DNA of 64,000 nucleotides from BOG-933 sp037132135 (GCA_037132135.1 JBAXPR010000003.1:1-64000); one strand, 5' to 3'. Shown: positions 16,594 to 26,245, counted from the first letter of the stretch. Notes: generated by a model not told the origin, from the sequence alone. A program made the numbers and translations.

Positions 16594-18603
16594 CTAGCCC
16601 CGGGGGCTGAGCACCCGCGAGGCCGGGAAGCGCATGCGGGCGGTGGTGCCCCGGCTGGCCTCGCTCTCGATCTCGAGGGAGCCGCCATGGAGTTCCATCA
16701 GGTTGCGGCTGATCGCGAGCCCGAGTCCGCTGCCCTCGATCTTGCGCGACAGCCGTGAGTCCGCCTGCTGGAACGGCTCGAAGATGCGCGGCAGCAGATC
16801 GGCGTTGATGCCGGGGCCGCTGTCGGTCACCGAAATGACCATCTGCCCGTCGCCGGCGACCCCGGTCGCGACCCCGACCGTGCCGCCCTGGGGCGTGAAC
16901 TTGACGCTGTTGGAGAGCAGGTTGAGCAGAACCTGCATCACCGAGCGCCGGTCGGCGCACAGCCGCGGCGTCAGGCCGGAGGTGGTGGCGGTGATCGTGA
17001 GTTCGCCGTGATCGGCCCGCGTCCGCACCATGGTCAGGCAGGATTCGACCACCGAGGCGACGTCGATGCTCTCCTCAATCAGTTCGAAGCGCCCGGCCTC
17101 GATCCGCGCCATGTCGAGGAGATCGTTGATGATGCCGAGCAGGTGCTGGCCGCTCTCATAGATCGTGCCGGCGTATTCGACGTAGCGGGGCGCCAGCGGC
17201 CCGAACAGCTGGCGCTTGAGGATTTCGGAAAAGCCGATGATGGCGTTGAGCGGCGTGCGCAGTTCGTGACTCATATGGGCGAGGAACTCGCTCTTGGCCC
17301 GGTTGGCGAGTTCGGCCTGGCTCTTGGCGGCGAGCAGGGCGGCTTCGGTGCTCTTGCGCTCGGCGATGTCGCGGATCACGCCGACGAAGGAGCGCCGGCC
17401 CGCTGATTTGCCGCCCGAGCCGAAGAATTCACCCTGGTCGAGAATCTCGGTGATCGCGAGTTCGATCGGCACGAGGGAGGCGTCCTTGCGCCGGGCCACC
17501 AGTTCGCGCTCCTTGCCGATGTTGCGGGCGGGGCCGCCGCGCCGGTAGTTGCTCATGAAGGCGTCGTGCTGGTCCTGGAGCGGCGGTGGCATCAGCACCG
17601 AGAGGCTGCGGCCGATCACCTCATAGGCGCGCCAGCCGAACAGCCGCTCGGCGGCGTCATTGAAGGTTTCGATTACCCCGTGTTCATCGGCGGTGATCAC
17701 GGCGTCGAACATCGACGACAGGATCGCGTGCATGCGGTTGGCGAAGGCCAGCAGGGCCGCCTCGGTCCGGCGCCGCTCGGTGATGTCCTTGAAGATGCCG
17801 ACCACCAGCAGGCGGTCGTTCCAGATCAGGGTCGTGCTGGTGATCTCAACCGGCACCGTGGTGCCGTCGGCACGGCGGACCAGCACTTCACTGGTCTGGC
17901 GGCCGGCCTGACGGGCGCGATGACAGAACAGTTCCCAGTAGTGATCGCGCTCGTCGTCGGGGTGAAGCACGGTCTGGGGCACGCCGAGAATCTCGGCCAG
18001 GGGCCGCTGGATCAGCTCCGTCGCCCGCTGGTTGCAATTGATCACGACGCCGGTCTCGGCATCGGCGATGAACATCGCCTCTCCCGAGACCTCGAAGATG
18101 CGGCCAAAGAAGTGGTCGGCCTCGTTGTCGCCGCCCCGTGCCGCCGCGCATCCGGCCGCGTCGGCGGTTGCGGCAGACCCGGGCGGGACGGCCGGTCCCG
18201 CCGCCTCCGGCCGGTACAAAGGCACCAGCGCTTCGCGGGCGGCGGCGGCGTCAGGCATGGCGTCGACCAGGGCGAAGAGGCCGAGCGGCTTGTCCTGGTC
18301 GCCGAACAGTGGTGTCCGGCTTTCGATCATGGTGACGGTGTGGCCGTCGCGATGGCGGTAACGGGCGGGCACCGGCAGATCGCCCGCCCGGTCGGTGAAG
18401 AGACGGGCGCGCTCGGCGGCCCTCAGCCTGCGGTCTTCCGGCGGCACGATCATTTCGCCCGGGCTGTTGCGCAGCTCGGCGTCGGTGTAGCCAAGACTGC
18501 GGCAAAATGCCGGGTTGGTGGCCAGAATGCGCCCGTCCACGCCGGTGATCACCATGCCCTTCGGTGATTTTCGGAAGGAGATCGCAAGCTGTTCCGGGTC
18601 CAT
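16594..18603 (-). CDS. Multi-PAS soluble sensor histidine kinase
   Basis: A 669-aa kinase without membrane segments. Three PAS domains (about residues 5-125, 155-290 and 290-420) precede the HisKA domain with the phospho-histidine in FLAHMSHELRTPLNAIIG. The ATPase domain has N-box LLNLLSNSVKF, G1 DSGPGIN and G2 EGSGLGLAISRNLMELHGG. The stimulus is unknown; soluble PAS kinases often sense redox, light or small ligands. I use ATG 18603 (MDPEQL) rather than a start six codons upstream. No cognate regulator is adjacent. Confidence 0.88.
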   Translation of the reverse strand: MDPEQLAISFRKSPKGMVITGVDGRILATNPAFCRSLGYTDAELRNSPGEMIVPPEDRRLRAAERARLFTDRAGDLPVPARYRHRDGHTVTMIESRTPLFGDQDKPLGLFALVDAMPDAAAAREALVPLYRPEAAGPAVPPGSAATADAAGCAAARGGDNEADHFFGRIFEVSGEAMFIADAETGVVINCNQRATELIQRPLAEILGVPQTVLHPDDERDHYWELFCHRARQAGRQTSEVLVRRADGTTVPVEITSTTLIWNDRLLVVGIFKDITERRRTEAALLAFANRMHAILSSMFDAVITADEHGVIETFNDAAERLFGWRAYEVIGRSLSVLMPPPLQDQHDAFMSNYRRGGPARNIGKERELVARRKDASLVPIELAITEILDQGEFFGSGGKSAGRRSFVGVIRDIAERKSTEAALLAAKSQAELANRAKSEFLAHMSHELRTPLNAIIGFSEILKRQLFGPLAPRYVEYAGTIYESGQHLLGIINDLLDMARIEAGRFELIEESIDVASVVESCLTMVRTRADHGELTITATTSGLTPRLCADRRSVMQVLLNLLSNSVKFTPQGGTVGVATGVAGDGQMVISVTDSGPGINADLLPRIFEPFQQADSRLSRKIEGSGLGLAISRNLMELHGGSLEIESEASRGTTARMRFPASRVLSPRG

Positions 18604-18745
18604 CGGGCGAGGCCTTGCCAATCCGGCGCTGGTCGCGGGCGCGCCGCATCCGGTGTCTATGATAATAGCTTGGTCAAATCAGCGGTGCAAGGCGCCAGAC
18701 TTGGTTAAAAGAGACCCCTTTGCCTCTCAGGATAACCGGAAACGG

Positions 18746-19963
18746 TCAAAAGCGGTCGGCCAGCCAGGGGGCGCCGCCGCCGAACAGCGTTGCGGCCAGC
18801 GCCAGCGCCGCCGCTTCGGCCTCGATCAGGCCCATGGCGCCGAGTGCCGGGGCGCCGAGATGACCGGTCAGCAGCGGTGCCAGCGCGCCGACCGCCAGGT
18901 GGAGAACGGGTACGGCCGGCGAGGCTGCGGCGGCCGGCTCGACCGTGCCGAGGCCGTCGCGGACCAAGAGACGCCAGCGGCCGTGGTTGGCGCCGATGAC
19001 GGTGTCCTCGACCACGAGATCCAGCCGGGCGGCAAGACCTTCGGGATAGCCGCGGGCCGCCAGCGCCGCGGGCACGTCGACCACCCGTCCGAGCCAGAGG
19101 TCCCAGTCGTCGATGTCGACATCGACCTCGGGCGCGAGGTGGATCAGCGGATCATCGGGGCCGCCCGGCCAGAGCACGGTCTCGGCGCGGCCGGCATAGC
19201 CGGCGAGCAGGCCCAGCACCTGACGGGCGGCGCCGCCGGTGAGCAGGCAGAGGTCGGTGATGCGCAGCCGGTCGCCCGCGGGCGACTGGAGCATGAGATA
19301 GCCTTCGGGGCCGTCGTCGCCCCCGATCAGCCAGAGGTCCGGCGGGTCCTGGTCGGCCGGGCTGATCAGATTGGCCCAGAGCAGCGGCGGCCGTTCGACC
19401 AGGCCGTTGCTGCCGCGGCCCTGCCGCCGGCGCAGCGCCGCCAGCGCCGCCGGGTCGCGGTCGGGCACGGGGATGAGGCGCGCCGGTTCGCGTCGGGCGG
19501 GATCGGCGAGCGGTCCCAGGGTCCGGCCGACGCTGAGCTGATAGTCGATGCTGACCCCGGCGCGGGCAAAGCCCAGGCGGCGGTAGAGCGGCAGCGTTGC
19601 CGCATAGAGCAGGGCGAAAGCCAGTCCGCGCGCCCGGGCTTCAAGCAGCAGCGCGCGCAGCAGGGCGGCAGCGATGCCCCGGCCGCGCTCAGCCTGATCG
19701 ACGGTGACGGCGGCGATGCCGGCGGCGGGCACCGGACGGCCACCGAAATACTGCGCCATGGGAATCAGCGCCGCGGTGCCTGCGAGGGCGCCGCCCCGAT
19801 GGGCGATCCGGATTTCGCCATCGCCGAGCCCGGCCCTCAGGTGCGCGATGCGGGCGTCGCTGAGGCCGAAGCCGCGGCGGATCAACCCGGCCCAGGCCGC
19901 ACCATCGGCGGCTTTAAGGCCGCCGATGGTGATCGCCGGCGGCCGGGGCAGACGACGCGCCAT
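18746..19963 (-). CDS. Eis-like GNAT N-acetyltransferase
   Basis: A 405-aa protein with the Eis arrangement. The N-terminal GNAT domain has acetyl-CoA loop VTVDQAERGRGIAAALLRAL and LYAATLPLYRRLGFARAG. A second, degenerate GNAT-like fold and an SCP2-like C-terminal part follow. Eis homologues acetylate amines on aminoglycosides, peptides or polyamines; no substrate can be assigned here. It overlaps the quinone oxidoreductase gene by one base (stop/start), so they form a two-gene operon. Confidence 0.78.
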   Translation of the reverse strand: MARRLPRPPAITIGGLKAADGAAWAGLIRRGFGLSDARIAHLRAGLGDGEIRIAHRGGALAGTAALIPMAQYFGGRPVPAAGIAAVTVDQAERGRGIAAALLRALLLEARARGLAFALLYAATLPLYRRLGFARAGVSIDYQLSVGRTLGPLADPARREPARLIPVPDRDPAALAALRRRQGRGSNGLVERPPLLWANLISPADQDPPDLWLIGGDDGPEGYLMLQSPAGDRLRITDLCLLTGGAARQVLGLLAGYAGRAETVLWPGGPDDPLIHLAPEVDVDIDDWDLWLGRVVDVPAALAARGYPEGLAARLDLVVEDTVIGANHGRWRLLVRDGLGTVEPAAAASPAVPVLHLAVGALAPLLTGHLGAPALGAMGLIEAEAAALALAATLFGGGAPWLADRF

Positions 19964-20946
19964 CAGGGCGGCGCGATGGCCAGCACCAGCTTGCCGGTCG
20001 CGCGCCGTTCGGCCAGGCTCTGAAGCGCCTCGGCGGCTGCTTCGAGCGGGAACGTCCGTGAGACCAGCGGCCTCAGCTGACCGCTTTCGAACCAGGAGAA
20101 CAGCCGGCGGAAGCTCTCGGCGACCAGTTCAGGCGCGTGACGGCGGTAGGAGCCCCAATAAAGGCCGATCACCGCGCAGTTCTTGACCAGCAGCAGATTG
20201 GCCGGAATCTGCGGCGTGGTGCCGCTGGCGAAGCCGATGGTCAGCAGCCGCGCCCCCCAGGCGACCGAGCGCAGACTCTTGTCGAAGCCCTCGCCGCCGA
20301 CCGGGTCGTAAACGACATCGACGCCGCGTCCGCCGGTCAGGTCGCGCACCCGGGTCCGGATGTCCTCGGTCTTGGTGTCGATCAGATGGTCGGCGCCGCG
20401 GGCGGCGGGGACGTCCAGGCGGTCGCGGCCATTGGCCGAGGCGATCACGGTGGCGCCAAGGGCCTTGCCGATCTCGACCGCGGTCAGGCCGACGCCGCCG
20501 GCGGCGCCGTGAACCAGCAGGATTTCACCGGCCATCAGCTTCGCCCGCTCCCAGAGTGCGAGATGGGAGGTGCCGTAGGCGATGGGAAACGAGGCGGCGG
20601 TGGTGAAGTCCATGGACTCGGGGATCGGAAACACGTCCTCGGTGCGGGCCAGCACCTGCTCTGCGAAGCCGCCATGGTCGAGCACCGCCATCACCCGCTG
20701 ACCGGGGGTAAAGCCGGTGACGCCGGGGCCGGTCTCCCGCACCGTGCCCGCGACCTCAAGGCCGGGAGAGAAGGGAAACGCCGGCTTTTCCTGATACTTG
20801 CCGGCGATCATCAGGGTGTCGGCGAAGTTGAGGCCGGCGGCGGCCACCGTGAGGCTGATCTGCCCCGGACCCGGAGTCGGCTCGGGAACCTCCTCGATCG
20901 CGAGGGAGGCCGGCCCGCCCCAGCCCTGACACAAAACCGCGCGCAT
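19963..20946 (-). CDS. Zinc-independent NADPH:quinone oxidoreductase, MDR family
   Basis: A 327-aa medium-chain dehydrogenase/reductase. It has the quinone-oxidoreductase start RAVLCQGWGGPASLAIEE, AGLNFADTLMIAGKY in place of zinc ligands, and the cofactor motif ILLVHGAAGGVGLTAVEIGK. VVYDPVGGEGFDKSLR completes the signature. It probably reduces quinones or alkenals with NADPH in the cytoplasm. It is the first gene of a pair with the acetyltransferase. Confidence 0.9.
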   Translation of the reverse strand: MRAVLCQGWGGPASLAIEEVPEPTPGPGQISLTVAAAGLNFADTLMIAGKYQEKPAFPFSPGLEVAGTVRETGPGVTGFTPGQRVMAVLDHGGFAEQVLARTEDVFPIPESMDFTTAASFPIAYGTSHLALWERAKLMAGEILLVHGAAGGVGLTAVEIGKALGATVIASANGRDRLDVPAARGADHLIDTKTEDIRTRVRDLTGGRGVDVVYDPVGGEGFDKSLRSVAWGARLLTIGFASGTTPQIPANLLLVKNCAVIGLYWGSYRRHAPELVAESFRRLFSWFESGQLRPLVSRTFPLEAAAEALQSLAERRATGKLVLAIAPP

Positions 20947-21076
20947 TCGCGTCTTCCCCTTACGGTGATCGGATGCCTAGCCCACCTTGCCCTCAGCGCG
21001 CCGCCGGTGCAAGCTGGCAACGTCTCCGCGCGCTGCGCGGGCCGGTTTTCCGGGGCAACAGGGGGAAAAGACCAGC

Positions 21077-21637
21077 GTGGCCAGAGGATACTTCGCCATC
21101 GGCGTCGAGGGCGCCAGCAAGCCCGGCAACCTCGGCAATTTGTTGCGCTCGGCCCATGCCTTCGGCGCCAGCTTTGCCTTCGCGGTGGCGCCGTCGCTCG
21201 ACACCCGCGAGATGCATCTGGTCGATACCTCCGACAGTGAGGCCAGTCTGCCCTTCTATACCTATCCCGAGGCCGGCGCGCTGGTGCTGCCGCGCGATTG
21301 CTGTCTCGTCGGGGTCGAACTGCTCGACGAGGCGGTGGATTTGCCCAGCTTTCGCCATCCCACCCGTGCCGCCTATGTCCTGGGGCCGGAACGGGGTTCG
21401 CTGTCGCCGGCGCTGGTCGGGCGCTGTCAGTTCGTGATCCGGATTCCGACCCGGTTCTGCGTCAATGTCGGAGTCGCGGGGGCGCTGGTGATGTATGACC
21501 GCATGATTTGTCTCGGCCGCTTCGCCGAACGGCCGGTCCGGGTCGGCGGCCCGGTCGCCGCCGCTCCGGTCCATGTTCACGGCCAGCAGAAAATCAGGGC
21601 ACGCAACCGCAGGGCCGGGCAGGAGACCGCCGGCTGA
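21077..21637 (+). CDS. TrmH/SpoU-family RNA methyltransferase
   Basis: A 186-aa SPOUT methyltransferase. The three knot motifs are visible: SKPGNLGNLLRSAHAFGA, YVLGPERGSLSPALV and IPTRFCVNVGVAGALVMYD. It should 2'-O-methylate a tRNA or rRNA ribose; the target is not certain. The start is GTG 21077, with GGGGGAAAAG 7 nt upstream. Longer frames begin inside non-conserved sequence. The last about 45 residues are a basic tail, possibly for RNA binding. Confidence 0.83.
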   Translation: MARGYFAIGVEGASKPGNLGNLLRSAHAFGASFAFAVAPSLDTREMHLVDTSDSEASLPFYTYPEAGALVLPRDCCLVGVELLDEAVDLPSFRHPTRAAYVLGPERGSLSPALVGRCQFVIRIPTRFCVNVGVAGALVMYDRMICLGRFAERPVRVGGPVAAAPVHVHGQQKIRARNRRAGQETAG

Positions 21638-21646
21638 CGGCGCTCC

Positions 21647-22072
21647 TCAGTGGCAGGTTTCCATGGCGACGGCCGCGCTCGCGGCTTCGACCTGTTCGAT
21701 GATCGCGGCCGGGGGAAGGGCGCCGCCATAAAGGGCGTCGAAGCCGGAGAGGTTGTTTTCCAGGTAATCAGCCTCGAAGTCGGCCAGATTTTCCCGAACA
21801 TAAAGATCGACGATGCCTTCGGGGCTGAGATTATCCAGTTCCTCGTAGCGGTCGGCCAGCATCTTGCGCAGGGTGTCGCGCATGTCGGCGATGAAATGGC
21901 TGGCCAGCTTGCGGGCTTCGCGGTCGATGATTTCTGCCTCAAGCCCGATGGTACCGAAGCGCTCCGCCAGATTTTCCCGGAGGAAGCGGGCGAAATGCCA
22001 GACCAGCGTACGGGTAAACTTTCGGCCAACACCGATTTCAAGGCAGCAATCGGACGTATCGATCTTGAGCAT
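21647..22072 (-). CDS. Hypothetical protein
   Basis: I do not recognise this 141-aa, acidic, mostly helical and soluble protein. It has conserved-looking stretches FTRTLVWHFARFLRENLAER and REARKLASHFIADMRDTL, and ends in cysteine-histidine. An AT-rich 248-bp region upstream, including the strand's likely promoter, suggests a free-standing transcription unit. It is convergent with the TrmH-like gene, only 9 bp apart. Confidence 0.6.
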   Translation of the reverse strand: MLKIDTSDCCLEIGVGRKFTRTLVWHFARFLRENLAERFGTIGLEAEIIDREARKLASHFIADMRDTLRKMLADRYEELDNLSPEGIVDLYVRENLADFEADYLENNLSGFDALYGGALPPAAIIEQVEAASAAVAMETCH

Positions 22073-22320
22073 CGCGAAAACTCCCCCGGCACCGATGATT
22101 TGACCCGCCCATCATCGGCCACAAACCTTAATGAAGGGTAAGCGGATCGCGGTTTTTGCCACCGGACTCCAAATATCTTCACGAAGAAACGACATTCCCG
22201 GGGCATCTTAGACCGGCCAGCCGGGCTGCGGCCAATATTCCTGAGATCGACTTGTCGCTATTTCTTGAATAAAAATCCGTAAATTTGAATCTTGGTCGGC
22301 CTCTGCTGCTGTAACAAATA

Positions 22321-23172
22321 TTATCGCTCCTGGAGCGGCGTCAGCGGCGTTACCTGGGCCGCCCCGGCCAAAAGCGGGGCGTCGGCACCGGCGATGATCT
22401 CGGTGCGCAGCAGGGCCAGCGCCCGGTCGTCGCGGCCGGAGCGCAGTTCCCCGGCATCGCGATCGCCGCAGAGAATCGGTGTTCCCGGCGGCGGCAACGG
22501 GCCGTCGATGCGCACCGGTTGCAGGCGGCGGCGGATCAGGCCGCGATAGCGGGTGCGCGCGGTGACCTCCTGGCCGACATAGCAGCCCTTGGTCCAGGAA
22601 ATGCCGTTGAGAAGATCGAGATTGGCCTCGAGCGCCAGCAGCGCGCCGTCGCCGAAATCCTGGCTGCCCTCGGGAACCCCCAGTTCCAGGCGCAGCCGGT
22701 CGTAATCCTCGAAGCGGCCGGCGGCGGCCCCGGCCTCGTCGGCCGGTACCAGCAGCCGGATGCCGAGCGCCGGGTGACGCGGGTCGACCATCGCGACGCC
22801 GCCGCCGCGGCGCCCGCTGGCCCCCGCCCGGGCCGGCAGACCCGGCTCCGCCTCGCCGCCCGGCCGGGCGAGCACCGCAAAGCCGGTGCTGGCCTCGAAG
22901 GCGACCCGGGCGCGCAGGCGATAGCGGTCGAGCCGTTGCAGCAGGTCAGGCAGCCGCGCGGCCTCGACATCCAGCAGCAGGGCGTCGCCGGTGGTGGCGA
23001 TGAAGAGGTCATGGAGAATCTTGCCCTGGGGCGTCAGCAACGCCGCGTAGAGCGAGGTTTGGGCCGTTACCGCCATGATGTCGCCGGTCAGCAACCCCTG
23101 AAGGAAACCGGCGCGGTCCTCGCCGGTGAGGCGAAGCACGCTGCGGCTGGAGAGCGGGATGAAGGCGTTCAT
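22321..23172 (-). CDS. ygfZ: YgfZ/GcvT-domain Fe-S cluster assembly protein
   Basis: A 283-aa folate-binding protein of the YgfZ/IBA57 group. The diagnostic KGCYVGQE motif lies in WTKGCYVGQEVTARTRYRG, with the redox-active cysteine. The N-terminal part, FIPLSSRSVLRLTGEDRAGF, is GcvT-like. It helps maintain certain Fe-S enzymes such as MiaB. I use ATG 23172; the frame extends further but overlaps the divergent glycosyltransferase start. The 91-bp divergent gap must hold both promoters. Confidence 0.9.
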   Translation of the reverse strand: MNAFIPLSSRSVLRLTGEDRAGFLQGLLTGDIMAVTAQTSLYAALLTPQGKILHDLFIATTGDALLLDVEAARLPDLLQRLDRYRLRARVAFEASTGFAVLARPGGEAEPGLPARAGASGRRGGGVAMVDPRHPALGIRLLVPADEAGAAAGRFEDYDRLRLELGVPEGSQDFGDGALLALEANLDLLNGISWTKGCYVGQEVTARTRYRGLIRRRLQPVRIDGPLPPPGTPILCGDRDAGELRSGRDDRALALLRTEIIAGADAPLLAGAAQVTPLTPLQER

Positions 23173-23263
23173 GATCGGGGACCCTTGGGGACGGACTTGC
23201 CGGGGGCTGCTGCCATCGATATAAACCGGTGCCACGGGTTGCGCCAGGGTCGGAGGGACGGCG

Positions 23264-24232
23264 TTGAGAGTACTCTTCATCACCTCCAACCGGCTGGGAG
23301 ACGCGGTGCTGTCCACCGGTGTGCTCGATCAGCTGGTCCGGCGTTATCCCGATGCCCGGATCACCGTCGCCTGCGGCCCGGTGGCGGCGACGCTGTTTCG
23401 CGCGCTGCCGGGGCTGGAGCGGGTGATCACCCTCGAAAAGCAGCGGCATGCCGGCCACTGGCTGGGGCTGTGGCGGCAGTGCATTGGCCGGTGGTGGGGG
23501 CTGGTGGTGGATTTGCGGGACAGCGCGGTGTCGCGCCTGCTGTTCCGGCGCCGCAGCGTCGTCGCGTCCAGCCCGCCGGCCGACCGCCACCGCCTGGAGC
23601 ATCTGGCCGGGGTGTTCGGTCTGGCCGCGGCGCCGGCGCCTTGCCTCTGGCTGGGTGCGGCCGAACGGGCCGCCGCCGCCGCCCTCATTCCCGACGGCCC
23701 GCCGGTGTTGGCGCTGGGACCGGCGGCCAACTGGATCGGCAAGACCTGGCGGCCCGAGCGCTTCGCCGCGCTGGCCGGGCAGCTGACCGGCCCCGGCGGC
23801 CTTCTGCCCGGTGCCCGGGTCGCGGTGCTGGCCGCTGCGGGGGAGCGCGATCAGGCGGCGCCGCTGCTGGCGGCGATCGACCCCGCGCGGCGGCTGGATC
23901 TGGTCGGCGCCACCGACCCGCTCGAGGCCGGGGCCTGTCTGGCCCGCTGCGCCCTCTTCATCGGCAATGATTCCGGGCTGATGCACATCGCAGCCGCGGT
24001 GGGCACGCCGACGCTGGGCCTGTTCGGCCCCAGCCGGCCCGAGCACTACCGGCCCTGGGGCCGCCATTGCGCCTGGATCCGGACGCCGCTGTCGTTCGAG
24101 GCGCTGTTGTCGGCGCCCGACTACGATCCCGACACCACCGGGACGCTGATGGATGGTCTTGAGGTTGAGGCCGTGGCCGCGGCGGCCGCGGCCCTGTGGC
24201 AGCGCACCGGCGCGGGGAAGGAGAGGGCATGA
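23264..24232 (+). CDS. Glycosyltransferase family 9 (heptosyltransferase-like)
   Basis: A 322-aa GT9 protein. It starts RVLFITSNRLGDAVLSTGVL and has the C-terminal signature LFIGNDSGLMHIAAAVGTPT with LFGPSRPEHYRPWG. These resemble LPS core heptosyltransferases, so it likely extends the LPS core or another surface glycan at the inner membrane. The start is TTG 23264, with CGGAGGGA 5 nt upstream; this strong site decides the start. The stop overlaps the next gene by 4 nt (ATGA). Confidence 0.87.
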   Translation: MRVLFITSNRLGDAVLSTGVLDQLVRRYPDARITVACGPVAATLFRALPGLERVITLEKQRHAGHWLGLWRQCIGRWWGLVVDLRDSAVSRLLFRRRSVVASSPPADRHRLEHLAGVFGLAAAPAPCLWLGAAERAAAAALIPDGPPVLALGPAANWIGKTWRPERFAALAGQLTGPGGLLPGARVAVLAAAGERDQAAPLLAAIDPARRLDLVGATDPLEAGACLARCALFIGNDSGLMHIAAAVGTPTLGLFGPSRPEHYRPWGRHCAWIRTPLSFEALLSAPDYDPDTTGTLMDGLEVEAVAAAAAALWQRTGAGKERA

Positions 24233-25266
24233 GGGTTCTTCAGGTGATGGCCGGTGCCGAGCATGGCGGGGCCGAAACCATGTATTCCGACAGCGTCGTC
24301 GCCCTGCACAGGGCCGGGGTCGAGCAGATGCTGATCGGCCGGCCCAGCCCGTTGCGCGATGCTCTGTGGGCGGGGCACGGCATTCCCGTCCGCCACGCCC
24401 GCTTTCCTCAGCCCTGGATCGGCTGGGGCACGAAATCGGTAATCCGGCGGGCGATCCGGGACTTCAAACCCGACGTCTGCCATTTCTGGATGGCGCGGGC
24501 CAGTTCCTATGCCCCGGCCGGCAGTTCCGTGCCCAACATCGGCTGGTTCGGTGGCCCCTACGACCTGAAATATTATAAGAACTGCCAGTATTTTCTTGGC
24601 GTCACCCACGAGCTTGCCCGCCATATCGTGGCCGGCGGCGCCCCGCCCGAGGCCACCGCCTGCATCCACACCTTCGCCGATCTGCCGCCGCAGCCGCCGG
24701 TCGACCGAGCCAGTCTCGATACTCCCGAGGGGGTGCCGGTGCTGCTGTCGCTGGCCCGGCTCCATTATCACAAGGCCCTCGACGTCCTGCTGAAGGCGCT
24801 GGTCAGGGTGCCCGGCGCCTATCTCTGGCTGGCCGGGGAGGGACCGCTGAAGGACGAGCTGAAAGCGCTCTCGGTGGCCCTCGGGGTCGATCAGCGAGTG
24901 CGCTGGCTCGGCTGGCGCACCGACCGCGCCGCCCTGCTGGCCGCCAGCACCCTTTGCACCTTCCCCTCGCGCATCGAGCCCTTCGGCACCGTGATGGTCG
25001 AGGCCTGGGCCGCCGGTGTGCCTCTGATCACCGCCGCCGCCGCCGGGCCGAAAGCCTATTGCCAGAACGAGATCAACGGCCTGCTCGTGCCGACCGACGA
25101 TGTCGACGCCCTTGCCGCCGCGATCGGCCGCTGCCTTGCCGACCCCGGACTCTGCCGCCGTCTGGTCGAGGGCGGCCGCCGAACCTACGAAACCACCTTC
25201 ACCAGCGAAGTTCTGGTCCGCGAGATGACGGCGTTTTACCGCAAGGCGATCGCGGGCGGGCGGTGA
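24229..25266 (+). CDS. Glycosyltransferase family 4
   Basis: A 345-aa GT-B enzyme. It begins RVLQVMAGAEHGGAETMYSD and has the GT4 donor-site signature PSRIEPFGTVMVEAWAAGVP. It is translationally coupled to the preceding GT9 gene (ATGA overlap, AAGGAGAG ribosome site). The pair probably adds consecutive sugars to the LPS core or a similar glycan. It is convergent with pyrF. Confidence 0.88.
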   Translation: MRVLQVMAGAEHGGAETMYSDSVVALHRAGVEQMLIGRPSPLRDALWAGHGIPVRHARFPQPWIGWGTKSVIRRAIRDFKPDVCHFWMARASSYAPAGSSVPNIGWFGGPYDLKYYKNCQYFLGVTHELARHIVAGGAPPEATACIHTFADLPPQPPVDRASLDTPEGVPVLLSLARLHYHKALDVLLKALVRVPGAYLWLAGEGPLKDELKALSVALGVDQRVRWLGWRTDRAALLAASTLCTFPSRIEPFGTVMVEAWAAGVPLITAAAAGPKAYCQNEINGLLVPTDDVDALAAAIGRCLADPGLCRRLVEGGRRTYETTFTSEVLVREMTAFYRKAIAGGR

Positions 25267-25290
25267 CGGTCGGCAGAGTCTTGTTGTCCC

Positions 25291-26007
25291 TCACAACTCC
25301 GACGCGATCTTTTTTGCCGCCGCCGCCGGGTCCTTCTCCTGGGTGATCGGGCGGCCGATCACGAGGTAGTCGGCGCCGGCGACCATCGCCTGGGCCGGGG
25401 TCATCACCCGCTTCTGATCGCCGAGCAGGGCGGTCGCCGGGCGGATGCCCGGGACCATGATCGTGAAGTCCCGGCCGGTGCGGGCGCGCACGGCGGCGAT
25501 TTCGTGAGGTGAGCAGACGACGCCGTCGAGGCCGGCTTCCTTGGCCAGCAGGGCCAGTCGCTCGACCTGGGTGGCCACCGGGGTTTCCTGGCCGACGGTG
25601 TAAAGCTCGCGGTCTGTCAGGCTGGTCAGCACGGTGACGCCAAGCAGGCGCGGGCGGGGGATGCCGAGCCGCTCGGACTCGGCGGCGGCGGTTTCGGCCG
25701 CGGCCTTCATCATGGCGGCGCCGCCGCTGGTGTGAACGGTAATGAACGCCGGTTTCAGCGTCAGCGCCGAGCGGACGGCGCCGGCGGCGGTGTTCGGAAT
25801 GTCGTGGAACTTGAGGTCGAGGAACAGCGGCAGTCCGCCGGCCTCGGCGACGGCACGCACGCCCTCGGGGCCGTTTGCCACGAAGAATTCCAGCCCCAGT
25901 TTCAGGCCGCCGACCGCGCCCCGCAGCTTGCGGGCGAACGACAGCGCGGTGGCGAGATCGCTGGTGTCGAGGGCGCAATAAAGGCAGGAGCCGGCGTGGG
26001 GTGCCAT
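25291..26007 (-). CDS. pyrF: Orotidine 5'-phosphate decarboxylase PyrF
   Basis: A 238-aa TIM-barrel enzyme that makes UMP from OMP, the last step of pyrimidine synthesis. The catalytic D-x-K-x-x-D motif is in LFLDLKFHDIPNTAAGA. The phosphate-binding end has IMVPGIRPATAL and GADYLVIGRPITQEKDP. ATG 26007 gives the expected length; 24 extra residues in the upstream frame look non-coding. GAGG lies 6 nt before it. Confidence 0.95.
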   Translation of the reverse strand: MAPHAGSCLYCALDTSDLATALSFARKLRGAVGGLKLGLEFFVANGPEGVRAVAEAGGLPLFLDLKFHDIPNTAAGAVRSALTLKPAFITVHTSGGAAMMKAAAETAAAESERLGIPRPRLLGVTVLTSLTDRELYTVGQETPVATQVERLALLAKEAGLDGVVCSPHEIAAVRARTGRDFTIMVPGIRPATALLGDQKRVMTPAQAMVAGADYLVIGRPITQEKDPAAAAKKIASEL

Positions 26008-26116
26008 GGGAACCTCGTGTCGGAGACGGGTGTCGGATTTATGATCATCATCAAAGACAGAAACCGCCGGCTCCGGCAAGTCTCTCGGTACCGACCGGGC
26101 GCCACCGCAATCCGGC

Positions 26117-26146
26117 TTGCCGGAGGGGGGAGCGGTTTGTTATGGT
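26117..26146 (+). promoter_or_regulatory. Candidate promoter of the thiamine operon
   Basis: TTGCCG (26117-26122) and TATGGT (26141-26146) are 18 bp apart. Transcription would begin about 7 bp later, just at the 5' edge of the TPP aptamer, which is the expected geometry. Confidence 0.45.
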
Positions 26147-26149
26147 TCG

Positions 26150-26238
26150 GTCCTTGACTGGGGTGCTGTCCTGCTTCGGCGTGGTGCGGCTGAGATCACA
26201 CCCATGGAACCTGTCCGGGTAATGCCGGCGAAGGGAGA
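26150..26238 (+). promoter_or_regulatory. TPP riboswitch (THI element)
   Basis: The conserved core is present in order: GGGGTGC (26160-26166), CTGAGAT (26190-26196), then ACCCATGGAACCTG, CCGGGTAATGCCGGCG and AAGGGA. It binds thiamine pyrophosphate. The 3' strand of the closing helix (GCGAAGGGAGAG) overlaps the ribosome site of thiO, whose ATG is 8-10 nt further, and no terminator follows. Control is therefore probably at translation initiation. Confidence 0.95.
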
Positions 26239-26245
26239 GAAAAAA

